Source of the DNA: UMGS1124 sp964417835
GTDB taxonomy: Bacteria; Bacillota_I; Bacilli_A; RF39; UBA660
Direction: 5' to 3'
Length of the DNA stretch: 61,141 nt
NCBI GenBank assembly: GCA_964417835.1
Contig: CAYQJD010000002.1
Span: 1-61,141 of the forward strand
Position 1 is the first letter of the stretch, and the number at the start of each line of letters is the position of its first letter. Below, one piece after another: positions 46,236 through 55,095 of the stretch. The position numbers and the translations under genes are program-made. The notes under the pieces were generated by a model. That model made no database searches. It saw only the letters and a list, made by a program, of their open reading frames with translations, and was not told the origin of the DNA.

Positions 46236-46727
46236 TTGAATAATACTTTTAAAAAAAGAATTGATGATTTAGGAAGAATAGTAATTCCTAAAGAAATAAG
46301 AAATGAATTTAAAATTAAAAATTTTGATGAAATAGAATTGTTTATAGATAATAATTTAATAGTGATGAGAAAATCAAATGAAATTGAAAGATACAAAGAA
46401 AAATTTAATAGTTTTTTTAGTTTGCTAAAAGAGTTAGTAGATATAGATTTTATTATTACTAATAATAGTCATGTAGTTTCTTCAACTTTAAATGATATAA
46501 AAGAAAATGATCTTTTAAATATTGATTTAAATAAAGTAAGTATTAATCAATTATTTGATGGTGATCTAGTTAAGTCTAAAAGGTTAAAAAAATATATATT
46601 TATAGAATCAATTATTGTTGAAAGTAATATGTTAGGATATTTTATTGTTTTAAAAGATACAGTTTTTTTGGATGAAATAACTTTCTTAAAAAAAGTAAAA
46701 AATACTATAATAAACTTGATTAATTAA
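46236..46727 (+). CDS. spoVT: SpoVT, AbrB-family sporulation regulator with GAF-like domain
   Basis: SpoVT (163 aa) modulates forespore sigma-G genes. The AbrB-type swapped-hairpin domain is at the N-terminus (RIDDLGRIVIPKEIRNEFKI), followed by a GAF-like C-terminal domain. The start is TTG with GGTGAT upstream. AbrB or Abh would lack the C-terminal domain. Its position directly after mfd is the Bacillus arrangement and supports the call. Confidence 0.88.
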   Translation: MNNTFKKRIDDLGRIVIPKEIRNEFKIKNFDEIELFIDNNLIVMRKSNEIERYKEKFNSFFSLLKELVDIDFIITNNSHVVSSTLNDIKENDLLNIDLNKVSINQLFDGDLVKSKRLKKYIFIESIIVESNMLGYFIVLKDTVFLDEITFLKKVKNTIINLIN

Positions 46728-46781
46728 CAAAACATGGAAAAGTGTTTTGTTTTATTATATAATCATATAGGTGATAAAAAT

Positions 46782-47531
46782 ATGTTTTCTGATACACATT
46801 GTCATATATTTAAAGAATATTATAATATTGAAAAAGTTATGGATGAATTAGATGATGTTATAAATGTAATTATTAATAATGCTGTTGATTATAAAACGTC
46901 GCTAGAAGTATTAGAATTAAGTAATAAATTTGATAAAATGTATTGTGCAATTGGTTTACATCCGCAGGAAAATTTCGATGATTTAGACAAAATAATTAAG
47001 TTAATAAAAGATAATCTTGATAATAAAAAATTAGTTGCGATTGGCGAAATTGGATTGGATTATTATAATTCAGTAAATAGTAAAGAAGATCAAATAAAAG
47101 TTTTTGAATCTCAATTAAAATTAGCAGAAGAATATAATATTCCAGTAATTATTCATTCTAGAGAATCCACCAAGGACACTTTGGAGATTTTAAAAAAATA
47201 CAAAGTAAAAGGGATAATTCATTGTTTTAATGGAAGTTTTGAAATTGGTAAAGAATATATAAAAATGGGATTCTTTTTAGGAATTAATGGGATTATAACA
47301 TTTAAAAATTGTAAATTAATAAATACTTTATCGAAACTAGGATTAGAAAAAATTGTTTTTGAAACTGATAGCCCATATTTAACACCAGAACCTAATAGAG
47401 GTAAAACTAATATTCCTAATAATATAAGGTATATAATATCTTATATTTCTAAGGAATTAAATATAGAGCCTTCTTTGATTATAAATAAATCAGAACAAAA
47501 TATAATGTCAATTTTGACAAAAAATTATTAA
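46782..47531 (+). CDS. tatD: TatD-family metal-dependent deoxyribonuclease (YabD)
   Basis: This 249-residue protein is a TatD-type nuclease. Metal ligands are visible in FSDTHCHI, AIGEIGLDYY, VIIHSRES, IHCFNGS and ETDSPYLTPEPNRG. I chose the ATG at 46782, six bases after GGTGAT. It precedes a 3D-domain gene and ksgA, as yabD-yabE-rnmV-ksgA do in Bacillus, but rnmV is missing here. Confidence 0.93.
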   Translation: MFSDTHCHIFKEYYNIEKVMDELDDVINVIINNAVDYKTSLEVLELSNKFDKMYCAIGLHPQENFDDLDKIIKLIKDNLDNKKLVAIGEIGLDYYNSVNSKEDQIKVFESQLKLAEEYNIPVIIHSRESTKDTLEILKKYKVKGIIHCFNGSFEIGKEYIKMGFFLGINGIITFKNCKLINTLSKLGLEKIVFETDSPYLTPEPNRGKTNIPNNIRYIISYISKELNIEPSLIINKSEQNIMSILTKNY

Positions 47532-47563
47532 CATGATATTATTTAGTTATTGAAGGTGATATT

Positions 47564-48091
47564 TTGAAACGTTTATTTAAAGTTTTTAAAATATTTATTA
47601 TAGCTATTTTGTTTTTTATAGTAAGTAAAATTGATGTTGAGAAATTTAATGATGTAGTTTATAATGACAATACAAATAAATTATTAGATTTAAATGCTAT
47701 GGCTATAAAATTAGAAGAAATAAGAATGAAAGATTTATATTATCCTTTAGATACATATGTCGGAAATTTGACAGCCTATAATGCAGACTGTCCATTATGT
47801 GGAGGGACTCTAGGATGTACTGGTCAAAATGTTTTAGATGGAACAACAACATATTATGATAAAGATTATGGTGAAGTTAGAATTTTTGCATCTTCCTCAA
47901 GCTTACAATGTGGTTCTATAGTTACTTATACTTTAAATGACAATAAAATAATAGGCATAGTTTTAGATAGAGGAGTAACAGGAACTAATCTTGATTTATT
48001 AGTTGAAAATACTGACGAGGCTTATGAAATTGGAAGAAGAAATATCACATATGATATATTAAGATTTGGATGGTCAAGAATAAATTCTTGA
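47564..48091 (+). CDS. 3D-domain (YabE/Rpf-like) extracellular protein
   Basis: This 175-residue protein starts at TTG after AAGGTGAT. It has an N-terminal membrane anchor or signal (about 8-23) and a C-terminal 3D/double-psi domain: GNLTAYNADC, then VLDRGVTGTNLDLLVENTDEAYEIGR with the Asp residues of the 3D motif. Four Cys between about 71 and 113 may form disulfides. Related proteins (YabE, MltA-like) act on peptidoglycan. It sits in the yabE position. The G5 and DUF348 domains of YabE are absent. Confidence 0.8.
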   Translation: MKRLFKVFKIFIIAILFFIVSKIDVEKFNDVVYNDNTNKLLDLNAMAIKLEEIRMKDLYYPLDTYVGNLTAYNADCPLCGGTLGCTGQNVLDGTTTYYDKDYGEVRIFASSSSLQCGSIVTYTLNDNKIIGIVLDRGVTGTNLDLLVENTDEAYEIGRRNITYDILRFGWSRINS

Positions 48092-48098
48092 CTTTTTT
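48073..48098 (+). terminator. Intrinsic terminator overlapping the 3D gene end and ksgA leader
   Basis: GTCAAGAA, loop TAAA and TTCTTGAC form a perfect 8-bp stem followed by six T. It ends 11 bases before the ksgA TTG start. It contains the stop codon of the preceding gene. Confidence 0.8.
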
Positions 48099-48108
48099 GG
48101 AGGAAAAA

Positions 48109-48891
48109 TTGGAAAAATTTGAATTTAAAAAGCAATATGGACAAAATTTTTTAATTAATAATAATATTTTAGAAAAAATTGTAAATTTATTGGAAAATAA
48201 GAATGAAGATTTAGTATTGGAAATAGGCCCGGGGTCAGGGAATTTAACTAAAAAACTAATAGAGTATAATTATAATGTGCTTGCATTTGAAATTGATACT
48301 ACATTGGATAAATTCTTAAATAAAATAAATAGCGATAAATTAAAAGTAGTTTATAAAGATTTTTTAACTATAAATTTAGAAGATTATTTAGATAGAAATA
48401 AACAATTTGCTGTTGTAGCTAATATCCCTTATTATATTACTACACCAATTATCAATAAATTTTTGAAAAGTAATTATATACCAGAAGTTTTAATATTAAT
48501 GGTACAACAAGAAGTCGCTATCAGATTATGTGCGACTCCAAGTTCTAAAGATTATGGGGCTATAAGTGTACTACTTAATTATTTTTTTGAATGTAATTAT
48601 GAATTTACAGTTAATAGAAAAAATTTTTATCCTATTCCAAATGTAGATAGTGCTGTAATTATGCTAAAAAAGCGTAGCGAAAAAAAACAAATTAATAATT
48701 ATGATTTTTTTGAAAAATTAGTTTATCAATCATTTTCTATGAAGAGAAAAACAATAAAAAATAATTTGTATAATTATGATTTAGAAAAGATAGAAAAAAT
48801 CTTGAAAAAGAATTATTTGACTTTAAATAGTAGAGCAGAAGAAATTAGCTACGAGGTGTTTATAGAATTAGCAAATGAATTGTTTAAGTAA
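48109..48891 (+). CDS. ksgA: 16S rRNA dimethyladenosine transferase KsgA
   Basis: KsgA (RsmA, 260 aa) dimethylates A1518 and A1519 of 16S rRNA. Motifs: KKQYGQNFLINNNIL, LEIGPGSGNLT, VVANIPYYITTPI. The start is TTG, six bases after GGAGG; an ATG upstream would begin within the preceding gene. A strong terminator just upstream implies attenuated expression or a promoter not recognised here. Confidence 0.96.
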   Translation: MEKFEFKKQYGQNFLINNNILEKIVNLLENKNEDLVLEIGPGSGNLTKKLIEYNYNVLAFEIDTTLDKFLNKINSDKLKVVYKDFLTINLEDYLDRNKQFAVVANIPYYITTPIINKFLKSNYIPEVLILMVQQEVAIRLCATPSSKDYGAISVLLNYFFECNYEFTVNRKNFYPIPNVDSAVIMLKKRSEKKQINNYDFFEKLVYQSFSMKRKTIKNNLYNYDLEKIEKILKKNYLTLNSRAEEISYEVFIELANELFK

Positions 48892-48951
48892 TTTACTTTT
48901 TTATTGAAAATAACTAAATATTCTAGTAATATTTATTATGGGGAGTAATTT

Positions 48952-49986
48952 ATGGAAGAAGTAAGCTTATTTGTTCCCGGAAGAATTGGGATTATTGGTG
49001 AACTAAGTGATTTATCAGCATCATATTTAAAAGAAAATAAAAATTTATCGCCAGGAAAAATTATCGCTTGTTCTATAGATAAAGGTATATATTCAAAAAG
49101 TCGAAAATCAGATAAATTTAAGTATGTTTATGAAGATTTATATTTTGAAGTTGATTTAAATGAAAATGATCTTGAGATGTCGATTGTTAATGAACCATTT
49201 TTTTCGTATATTTGTGGGACTTTACTATATTTAGTACGTAAATATAATATAAATTTTGGTATTGACTTAAAAATTGAAAAAATGGATTTACCAATGAAAA
49301 AAGGATTGTCTTCCAGTGCTGCTATTTGCTTGACTATAGTCAAGTCATATAACATGTTATATGACTTAAATCTTAGTAATTGTGAGCTAATTGAAGTAGC
49401 CTATCAAGGGGAACATTTGGCAGGTTCATTTTGCGGTCTGTTAGATCAAAATAGCATTTTGAGTAAAAATTGCACATGTTTTAATTTTTATTCCGATAAA
49501 GTTGTTATGGAAGATGTTCATTTGAAAAAAGAATTACATTTGCTTATTGTAGATTTAAAAAGTTCTAAAAATACTAAATATATAATGAATTGTTTTAAAA
49601 AAGCATTGCCATTTCCTAAAAAAACTGATGATTATTTTTTGCACGATATCATTGGAACTAAAAATTTAAATATTGTTACTGATGCTGTTAATTATTTAGA
49701 ATCTGGGGATTTAGAAAATTTTGGAAAGTGTTTAAATTATTGTCAGGAGTTAATGGATAAAGCTAAGAATGTATGTAAAGAGTTTAAAGCACCAAATTTG
49801 CATTTGCTTTTGTCTGATGGATTTATAAAAAACATGATTTATGGTGGAAAAAGTATGGGATCAGGAGGCGATGGTAGCTTATTGTTAGTAGCGAAAAATA
49901 ATATGTATCAAAATATTTTAGAAGAGTATATTAAATGTGTTTACAATATGGAAAGTATTACTTTAAATATAAAAAATGAGGAGTAA
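48952..49986 (+). CDS. GHMP-family sugar kinase, galactokinase-like
   Basis: This 344-residue kinase has the galactokinase-like opening VPGRIGIIGELSDL, the ATP loop MKKGLSSSAAICL and a C-terminal GGKSMGSGGDGSLLL. GHMP kinases phosphorylate small sugars such as galactose, heptose or arabinose; the substrate cannot be told. It has its own GGGGAG ribosome site, 60 bp after ksgA. Two more sugar or surface-related genes follow closely, so it may supply an activated sugar for a glycan. Confidence 0.78.
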   Translation: MEEVSLFVPGRIGIIGELSDLSASYLKENKNLSPGKIIACSIDKGIYSKSRKSDKFKYVYEDLYFEVDLNENDLEMSIVNEPFFSYICGTLLYLVRKYNINFGIDLKIEKMDLPMKKGLSSSAAICLTIVKSYNMLYDLNLSNCELIEVAYQGEHLAGSFCGLLDQNSILSKNCTCFNFYSDKVVMEDVHLKKELHLLIVDLKSSKNTKYIMNCFKKALPFPKKTDDYFLHDIIGTKNLNIVTDAVNYLESGDLENFGKCLNYCQELMDKAKNVCKEFKAPNLHLLLSDGFIKNMIYGGKSMGSGGDGSLLLVAKNNMYQNILEEYIKCVYNMESITLNIKNEE

Positions 49987-49991
49987 GATTT

Positions 49992-51560
49992 ATGAAAAAG
50001 AAAAAAGTGGTAATAATTGGAGCTGGACCAGGAGGATTAACAAGTGCATATTATATATTAAAAAATAGTTCTGAATATGAAGTTACAATTTTAGAAAGTG
50101 AAAATATGGTTGGGGGTATTTCTAAAACAGTAAGTTTTGATGATTATAAAATTGATACCGGAATTCATAGATTTTTTACAAAAAATGAAGAGATTGAAAA
50201 TTTGTGGAAGGAATTATTGCCTTTACAGGGGAAGCCTGCTTATGATGACATAATTTTAAATAGAGAAAAAGATTTTGATACTACAGGTCCTGATCCAGAA
50301 AAAAGTAATGAATGTATGTTAATAAAAGATAGAGTTACTAGGATATTTTATGGGCGTAAGTTTTACGATTATCCTGTAAGCTTAAATATGACTACTATAA
50401 AAAATATGGGTTTTATAACTTTGTTTAAAGCTGCTTTTAGCTATTTAAAATCATGTTTTATAAAATTACCTAATACATCTTTAGAAAATTTTTATATAAA
50501 TAGGTTTGGAAAAGTTTTATATAGCATGTTCTTTGAAAGTTATACTGAGAAAGTTTGGGGAGTGCATCCAAGCAAAATTTCTTCAGATTGGGGAGCTCAA
50601 AGAGTAAAAGGGCTTTCAATATTTGCATTGATAAAAGATATTTTAAAAAAAACATTTAAAATAAAAAATAATAAGAATTCTGAAACTTCATTAATTGAAC
50701 ATTTTTGGTATCCAAAATTAGGATCAGGTCAAATTTATGAAGAAATGGCAAAAAAAATAACACAAATGGGTGGATGTATCCTATTAAATTCACGAGTAAA
50801 TAGTTTGACTTTAAAAGATGGTAAGATTAAAGAAATAGGATATATTACTAAAGGAGCTAAAAAATCTTTAAAAACTGATATATGTATTTCCTCTATGCCA
50901 ATAAAAAATTTAATAGAGAGTATAAATGGTACTAATGTACCAAAGAAAATTTATAATATTGCTACTAATTTGCCATATAGAGAGTTTATGTCTGTAGGAT
51001 TAGTAGTTAATGAATTAAATTTAAAAAATAATACCAATATAAAAACAATTAATAATATAGTCCCAGATTCATGGATATATGTACAAGAACCTGATGTAAA
51101 AATGGGGAGAATTCAAATTTTAAATAATTGGTCGCCTTATTTGTTTAAGAATAAAAAAAATATAGAGAATGAAGTATTAATTACATTAGAATATTTTTGT
51201 TCTGAAAATGATAAATATTGGAATATGAGTGATAAAGAATTTATAGATTTTGCTATAGATGAAGCGGTTAAAATAGGAATTATTAATGATAATTCAGTAA
51301 AATCTTCAGTAAGAATCAAAATACCAAAAGCATATCCTGCTTATTTTGGTACATATTCAGATATAGATAAAGTTGTAGATTATTTAAATTCTATAAGTAA
51401 TTTATATTGTATTGGTAGAAATGGACAACATCGTTATAATAACATGGATCATTCTATGTTAACAGGTATTGAGGCTGCTAGAGCTATTATTAAAGGGGAA
51501 AAAAATAAAGATGATATATGGAAAGTGAATACCGAAAAAGAATATCATGAAAAAAAATAA
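49992..51560 (+). CDS. FAD-dependent NAD(P)-binding oxidoreductase, UDP-galactopyranose mutase/PPO-like
   Basis: This 522-residue flavoprotein has the dinucleotide fold VVIIGAGPGGLTSAYYIL at its N-terminus, then GGISKTV and DTGIHRFFTKNEE. The C-terminus has NGQHRYNNMDHSMLTGIEAARAI, which closes the FAD site. The family includes protoporphyrinogen oxidase-like and UDP-galactopyranose mutase-like enzymes. The company of a sugar kinase and a membrane transferase favours a sugar-nucleotide or lipid-linked role. It begins 5 bp after the kinase and overlaps the next gene by 14 bp. Confidence 0.75.
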   Translation: MKKKKVVIIGAGPGGLTSAYYILKNSSEYEVTILESENMVGGISKTVSFDDYKIDTGIHRFFTKNEEIENLWKELLPLQGKPAYDDIILNREKDFDTTGPDPEKSNECMLIKDRVTRIFYGRKFYDYPVSLNMTTIKNMGFITLFKAAFSYLKSCFIKLPNTSLENFYINRFGKVLYSMFFESYTEKVWGVHPSKISSDWGAQRVKGLSIFALIKDILKKTFKIKNNKNSETSLIEHFWYPKLGSGQIYEEMAKKITQMGGCILLNSRVNSLTLKDGKIKEIGYITKGAKKSLKTDICISSMPIKNLIESINGTNVPKKIYNIATNLPYREFMSVGLVVNELNLKNNTNIKTINNIVPDSWIYVQEPDVKMGRIQILNNWSPYLFKNKKNIENEVLITLEYFCSENDKYWNMSDKEFIDFAIDEAVKIGIINDNSVKSSVRIKIPKAYPAYFGTYSDIDKVVDYLNSISNLYCIGRNGQHRYNNMDHSMLTGIEAARAIIKGEKNKDDIWKVNTEKEYHEKK

Positions 51561-53013
51561 ATTAGGATCTTTTAAAACGATAATAAATATTATAGTATTT
51601 ATTGTTTTTACTGTATTGTCTTTAATAATTCTTTACTATCATGAACCTTGGAGAGACGAAGCCCAAGCTTGGCTAATAGCAAGAGATTTAAATATTATTG
51701 GTATATTTAAACAAATGGTTTATGAAGGTCATCCTTGTTTATGGCATTTAATTTTATTTCCCTTTGCCAAATTAGGGATGCCTTATTCATGTATGAGATT
51801 AATAAGCTGGTTTATTATGTGGATAACTGCGTTGTTAATTTTAAAAAAATCCCCCTTTAATATTGTTAGCAATGTTTTAATTATATTTTCTACACCATTT
51901 TTATATACATACTCTTCAATAGCAAGAAGTTATTGCTTAATTCCATTAGCGATTGTATTAATTGCAATTAATTATGAAAAAAGACATGATAAACCTCTAA
52001 AATATATTTCATCATTACTTTTATTATCAAGTACGCATGTAATTATGTTTTCGATGGTTGGAATATTATTTTTGCAGTTCTTTTATGATGAAATTATAGT
52101 ACGACGCAATTCAAATTCTAAAAAACAAAAAAAGAAAATTTATTTATGTTTGTTTATATCTATCGTGACATTGTTTATAATTTGTTTCCCTATATTGCTT
52201 AGTTTTAAAAAAAATAGTTTGGTTAATACAGATGCATATTATGTAGAACCATTTCATACTGTTTCTTTTATTAGTTCATTAATTTTCAAAAAAGATACTT
52301 TATATATTTTATATTTTTTAATATTGCTATTCTTATATTTTGTAATTTATGAAATGATATTCTTTAAAAATAATATGTGTATTCTGTATTTAAGTATTAT
52401 TTACCAGATAATAATTTATAACTTTGTTTATGAATATTCAATTCAGCGAATTGAATCATTTATATTTATTTTTATTTTTATAATTTGGATACAAAAGTCG
52501 AATAAAGAAGAAGATAAATTTAGATCTACAAAATTTTTTAAAACTTCTACTATTATATTAAATATTATTTTATTATTTCTTTTGTATAATCATACAAAAA
52601 CAGGATTTGATTGGATTAAAAATGATATTGAAGGGTTATATTCTTCTTCGAATCAAGTAGCAAATTATATAGAAAATAATATGAATGATAATGATGCAAT
52701 AATTGGTGTTAATATGGCAAATACTAGTGCTATTATTCCTTATATAAAAAAAGATATTATATTTTATAGTCCGTCAACAAGAAACTCTTTTACATATGTT
52801 ACTTGGAGCAAAGATAGAAATAATAACTATAATTCACAAGATATTAAATATATGATTGAAAATGATTTAAATGATAGAGATAATATTTATATAGTTTGTA
52901 GTGGAGGATGTAGCTTTGTTAATAATTTACTTCAACAAAAGTATGTTCAATTAGTATTTAGGAGCGATCATTCAGAAAAAGAGGACTATGTTCTTTATAA
53001 GGTAATGAAATAA
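51547..53013 (+). CDS. Multi-pass membrane protein, GT-C glycosyltransferase-like
   Basis: This 488-residue protein has about ten membrane helices. After the first helix comes YHEPWRDEAQAWLIARD, the acidic loop typical of GT-C lipid-linked sugar transferases (PMT/ArnT-like), then EGHPCLWHL. A soluble C-terminal region of about 120 residues includes CSGGCSF. It overlaps the flavoprotein gene by 14 bp, so the two are co-translated. Donor and acceptor are unknown. Confidence 0.7.
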   Translation: MKKNKLGSFKTIINIIVFIVFTVLSLIILYYHEPWRDEAQAWLIARDLNIIGIFKQMVYEGHPCLWHLILFPFAKLGMPYSCMRLISWFIMWITALLILKKSPFNIVSNVLIIFSTPFLYTYSSIARSYCLIPLAIVLIAINYEKRHDKPLKYISSLLLLSSTHVIMFSMVGILFLQFFYDEIIVRRNSNSKKQKKKIYLCLFISIVTLFIICFPILLSFKKNSLVNTDAYYVEPFHTVSFISSLIFKKDTLYILYFLILLFLYFVIYEMIFFKNNMCILYLSIIYQIIIYNFVYEYSIQRIESFIFIFIFIIWIQKSNKEEDKFRSTKFFKTSTIILNIILLFLLYNHTKTGFDWIKNDIEGLYSSSNQVANYIENNMNDNDAIIGVNMANTSAIIPYIKKDIIFYSPSTRNSFTYVTWSKDRNNNYNSQDIKYMIENDLNDRDNIYIVCSGGCSFVNNLLQQKYVQLVFRSDHSEKEDYVLYKVMK

Positions 53014-53057
53014 ATCAATATTTTATTACTTTTTTTATATAATATATTGGTGATATA

Positions 53058-53831
53058 ATGGAATTTAAAATAGGTGATTATGTTTCACGAACTAGCTATA
53101 ACAATGATACTATATTTCAAATAATTGATATCAAGGATGATTTAGTTTACCTAAAAGGGGTGGATATAAGATTATATGCTGATTCTTTGATAGATGATTT
53201 GAATAAATGTGAATATGTTAGTAATGATAATGAGTTTATAGACACTATAGTTTTAAGAGATGGACTTGATAGAAGTGAATATTTTTATTTGCCAGCAAAA
53301 ATATTACATATCGATGGAGACAAAGATTATTTAAATAGATGTATGGAATTTTATAAAAAAGCAAATGTTTTTGCCATTGGAGAATATGTTAATGAAAAAA
53401 ACTTATCGGAAGTTGTATGTAAATTACTTGGAAAATATAAACCAGATATTGTAATTATTACAGGACATGATTCTATTAATAAAAATCTTGATGTAAATAA
53501 TATTAATAATTATAAAAATTCTAAAAATTTTGTTGAAGCTGTTTATATAGCAAGAGAATATGAAAAAAGTCATGAAAAATTAGTTATTATAGCTGGAGCA
53601 TGTCAAAGTGATTATGAAGCTTTAATAAAGGCTGGTGCAAACTTTGCTTCAAGTCCTAAAAGAATTAATATTCATGCTTTAGATCCAGCAATTATAGCAG
53701 TTAATATTGCATTGACTGAAAAGAGTAAGGAAATAGATCTTATAGAATTACTTAATAAAACAAAATATGGCCATGATGGAATAGGTGGACTTAAGTCAAA
53801 TGGAATGATGTATGTGGGTTATCCGAGATAA
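53058..53831 (+). CDS. yabG: YabG, sporulation-specific protease
   Basis: YabG (257 aa; about 290 in Bacillus) cleaves spore coat proteins late in sporulation. Family segments include FKIGDYVSRTSYNNDTIFQI, ILHIDGDKDYLNRCM, IVIITGHDSI, IAGACQSDYEALIKAGANF and RINIHALDPA, with conserved His and Cys residues suited to a cysteine-type protease. GGTGAT precedes the ATG. It should follow ksgA directly, but three sugar genes intervene. Confidence 0.92.
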   Translation: MEFKIGDYVSRTSYNNDTIFQIIDIKDDLVYLKGVDIRLYADSLIDDLNKCEYVSNDNEFIDTIVLRDGLDRSEYFYLPAKILHIDGDKDYLNRCMEFYKKANVFAIGEYVNEKNLSEVVCKLLGKYKPDIVIITGHDSINKNLDVNNINNYKNSKNFVEAVYIAREYEKSHEKLVIIAGACQSDYEALIKAGANFASSPKRINIHALDPAIIAVNIALTEKSKEIDLIELLNKTKYGHDGIGGLKSNGMMYVGYPR

Positions 53832-53903
53832 AGTATTGATTTTATTTAATTTTTGTTTTAGAATGAATATAGAGTTAGAGAGACTTGAAAGGAGTGTATG
53901 TTA

Positions 53904-54161
53904 ATGAAAATAACATCTGTTAATGTAAAAAAAGTTGAAAAAGAAGGCTCTAGAATGAAAGGTAAAGCATCTGTTTTATTAGATGATTCATTTGCTATAC
54001 ATGATATAAGAATTATAGAGGGAGATAATGGCTTATTTATTGCTATGCCAAGTAGAAAAACTGCTACTGGTGAATACAAAGATATAGCACATCCTATAAA
54101 TTCTGATGCACGCAAATTATTTGAAGATGCTATTATTGAAGAATATAATAAATCTGAATAA
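53904..54161 (+). CDS. spoVG: SpoVG, RNA-binding septation/sporulation regulator
   Basis: SpoVG (85 aa) is a small RNA-binding protein that influences asymmetric septation and other global traits. DDSFAIHDIRIIEGDNGLFI, then AMPSRKTATGEYKDIAHPIN, matches the family closely. I chose the ATG at 53904, nine bases after AGGAG, because homologues begin there. It ends at a strong terminator. Confidence 0.95.
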   Translation: MKITSVNVKKVEKEGSRMKGKASVLLDDSFAIHDIRIIEGDNGLFIAMPSRKTATGEYKDIAHPINSDARKLFEDAIIEEYNKSE

Positions 54162-54165
54162 ATTT

Positions 54166-54187
54166 AACTACTTATGTAGTTTTTTTT
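54166..54187 (+). terminator. Intrinsic terminator of spoVG
   Basis: AACTAC, loop TTAT and GTAGTT are followed by seven T. It separates spoVG from yabP. Confidence 0.8.
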
Positions 54188-54225
54188 ATTTTGTTAATTG
54201 CATATAATTAACCAGGTGATGAATA

Positions 54226-54513
54226 TTGGAAAATAATTTTGATAGTAATGTAATAAGTCATAGTGTAAAAATATTAGAAAGAAATAATATTTTCATTAGT
54301 GGCACAAAAAAAGTTAATAATTTTAATGAAAATGAATTTTCTATTCAATCAGTTATGGGCAATATAACTATTAAAGGCTCAAATTTAGAATTAATTAAGC
54401 TAGATACAAATGATGGAAATATTTGTATAAAAGGTAAAATTAATAGTGTTACTTATTTAGAAGGAATAAATGGAGAAAAAGAAAATGGTTTCTTTACTAA
54501 ATTATTTAAATGA
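54226..54513 (+). CDS. yabP: YabP/YqfC-family sporulation protein
   Basis: This 95-residue protein matches YabP: SHSVKILERNNIFISGTKKV, then FSIQSVMGNITIKGSNLELIK. YabP is needed for sporulation in Bacillus and is probably a mother-cell protein linked to the coat or cortex. It starts at TTG after GGTGAT. A TATAAT lies just upstream. yabQ overlaps its stop by 4 bp, and divIC follows, as in Bacillus. Confidence 0.88.
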   Translation: MENNFDSNVISHSVKILERNNIFISGTKKVNNFNENEFSIQSVMGNITIKGSNLELIKLDTNDGNICIKGKINSVTYLEGINGEKENGFFTKLFK

Positions 54514-54728
54514 TATATTTATTTAACTCTTTATTGACAATAATATATTGGGGAATATTATTGTTGCTTTTAAAAAAAATAAATAATGTGGTTTTAAAAT
54601 CTATTTTGTTATTATTAATATTTATCATTTTTTTTATTCTATTTTTTTTCTTTTTTGATGGGAATTTTAATTACTATAATTATTTAATAATAATATTTAC
54701 ATTTATTTACATTTTTATTTTTAAATAA
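54510..54728 (+). CDS. yabQ: Short YabQ-like membrane protein
   Basis: This 72-residue protein consists almost wholly of three hydrophobic helices. Position between yabP and divIC, and the overlap with yabP, identify it as YabQ, which is needed for cortex formation. Bacillus YabQ is about 210 residues, so only the membrane core remains here. Sequence alone would not secure the call. Confidence 0.65.
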   Translation: MIYLFNSLLTIIYWGILLLLLKKINNVVLKSILLLLIFIIFFILFFFFFDGNFNYYNYLIIIFTFIYIFIFK

Positions 54729-54775
54729 TAATTAAACAAATATAATTTTATGATATTATAATAGTGGAGGTCTAT

Positions 54776-55075
54776 ATGAAAAAAGTAAATAAAGGTGCTA
54801 AAAGAAGATTAGTTTTATTATTTACAATATTTATGGCTTTAACTATATATATGTCATGTACCTCTATAAACTATTGGAAACAAATTCTTAAAAATAATTA
54901 TGAAAAAAAAGAACTTGAAAAAAAGTATGATATGTTATTGTCAGAGAAAGAGGATTTAGAATCAAATGTTATAAAATTACAAGATCCTGATTATGTTGCT
55001 AAATATGCAAGGGAAAAATATTTATATTCAAAAGATGGTGAATTGATAATTAAGATTATTGACGAAACTGAATAA
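54776..55075 (+). CDS. divIC: Cell division protein DivIC/FtsB
   Basis: DivIC (99 aa) is a bitopic divisome protein that partners FtsL and DivIB. It has a short basic N-terminus, one membrane helix (about 12-29), a coiled coil (NNYEKKELEKKYDMLLSEKE) and the FtsB-like DPDYVAKYAREKYLYSKDGE. I chose the ATG with GGAGG upstream; a GTG four codons earlier is also in frame. The ssrA promoter lies in its last codons. Confidence 0.93.
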   Translation: MKKVNKGAKRRLVLLFTIFMALTIYMSCTSINYWKQILKNNYEKKELEKKYDMLLSEKEDLESNVIKLQDPDYVAKYAREKYLYSKDGELIIKIIDETE

Positions 55076-55087
55076 TTATGTTAAATT
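55059..55087 (+). promoter_or_regulatory. ssrA promoter
   Basis: TTGACG (55059-55064), a 17-bp spacer and TAAATT (55082-55087) place the start at the tmRNA 5' GGGG. The -35 lies inside the divIC coding end. Confidence 0.7.
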
Positions 55088-55095
55088 TTTTAAAT

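Noticed and set aside
53082..53095. GTTTCACGAAC parS-like half site in yabG
   Set aside because: Only one arm matches and it lies in coding sequence; not a palindrome.
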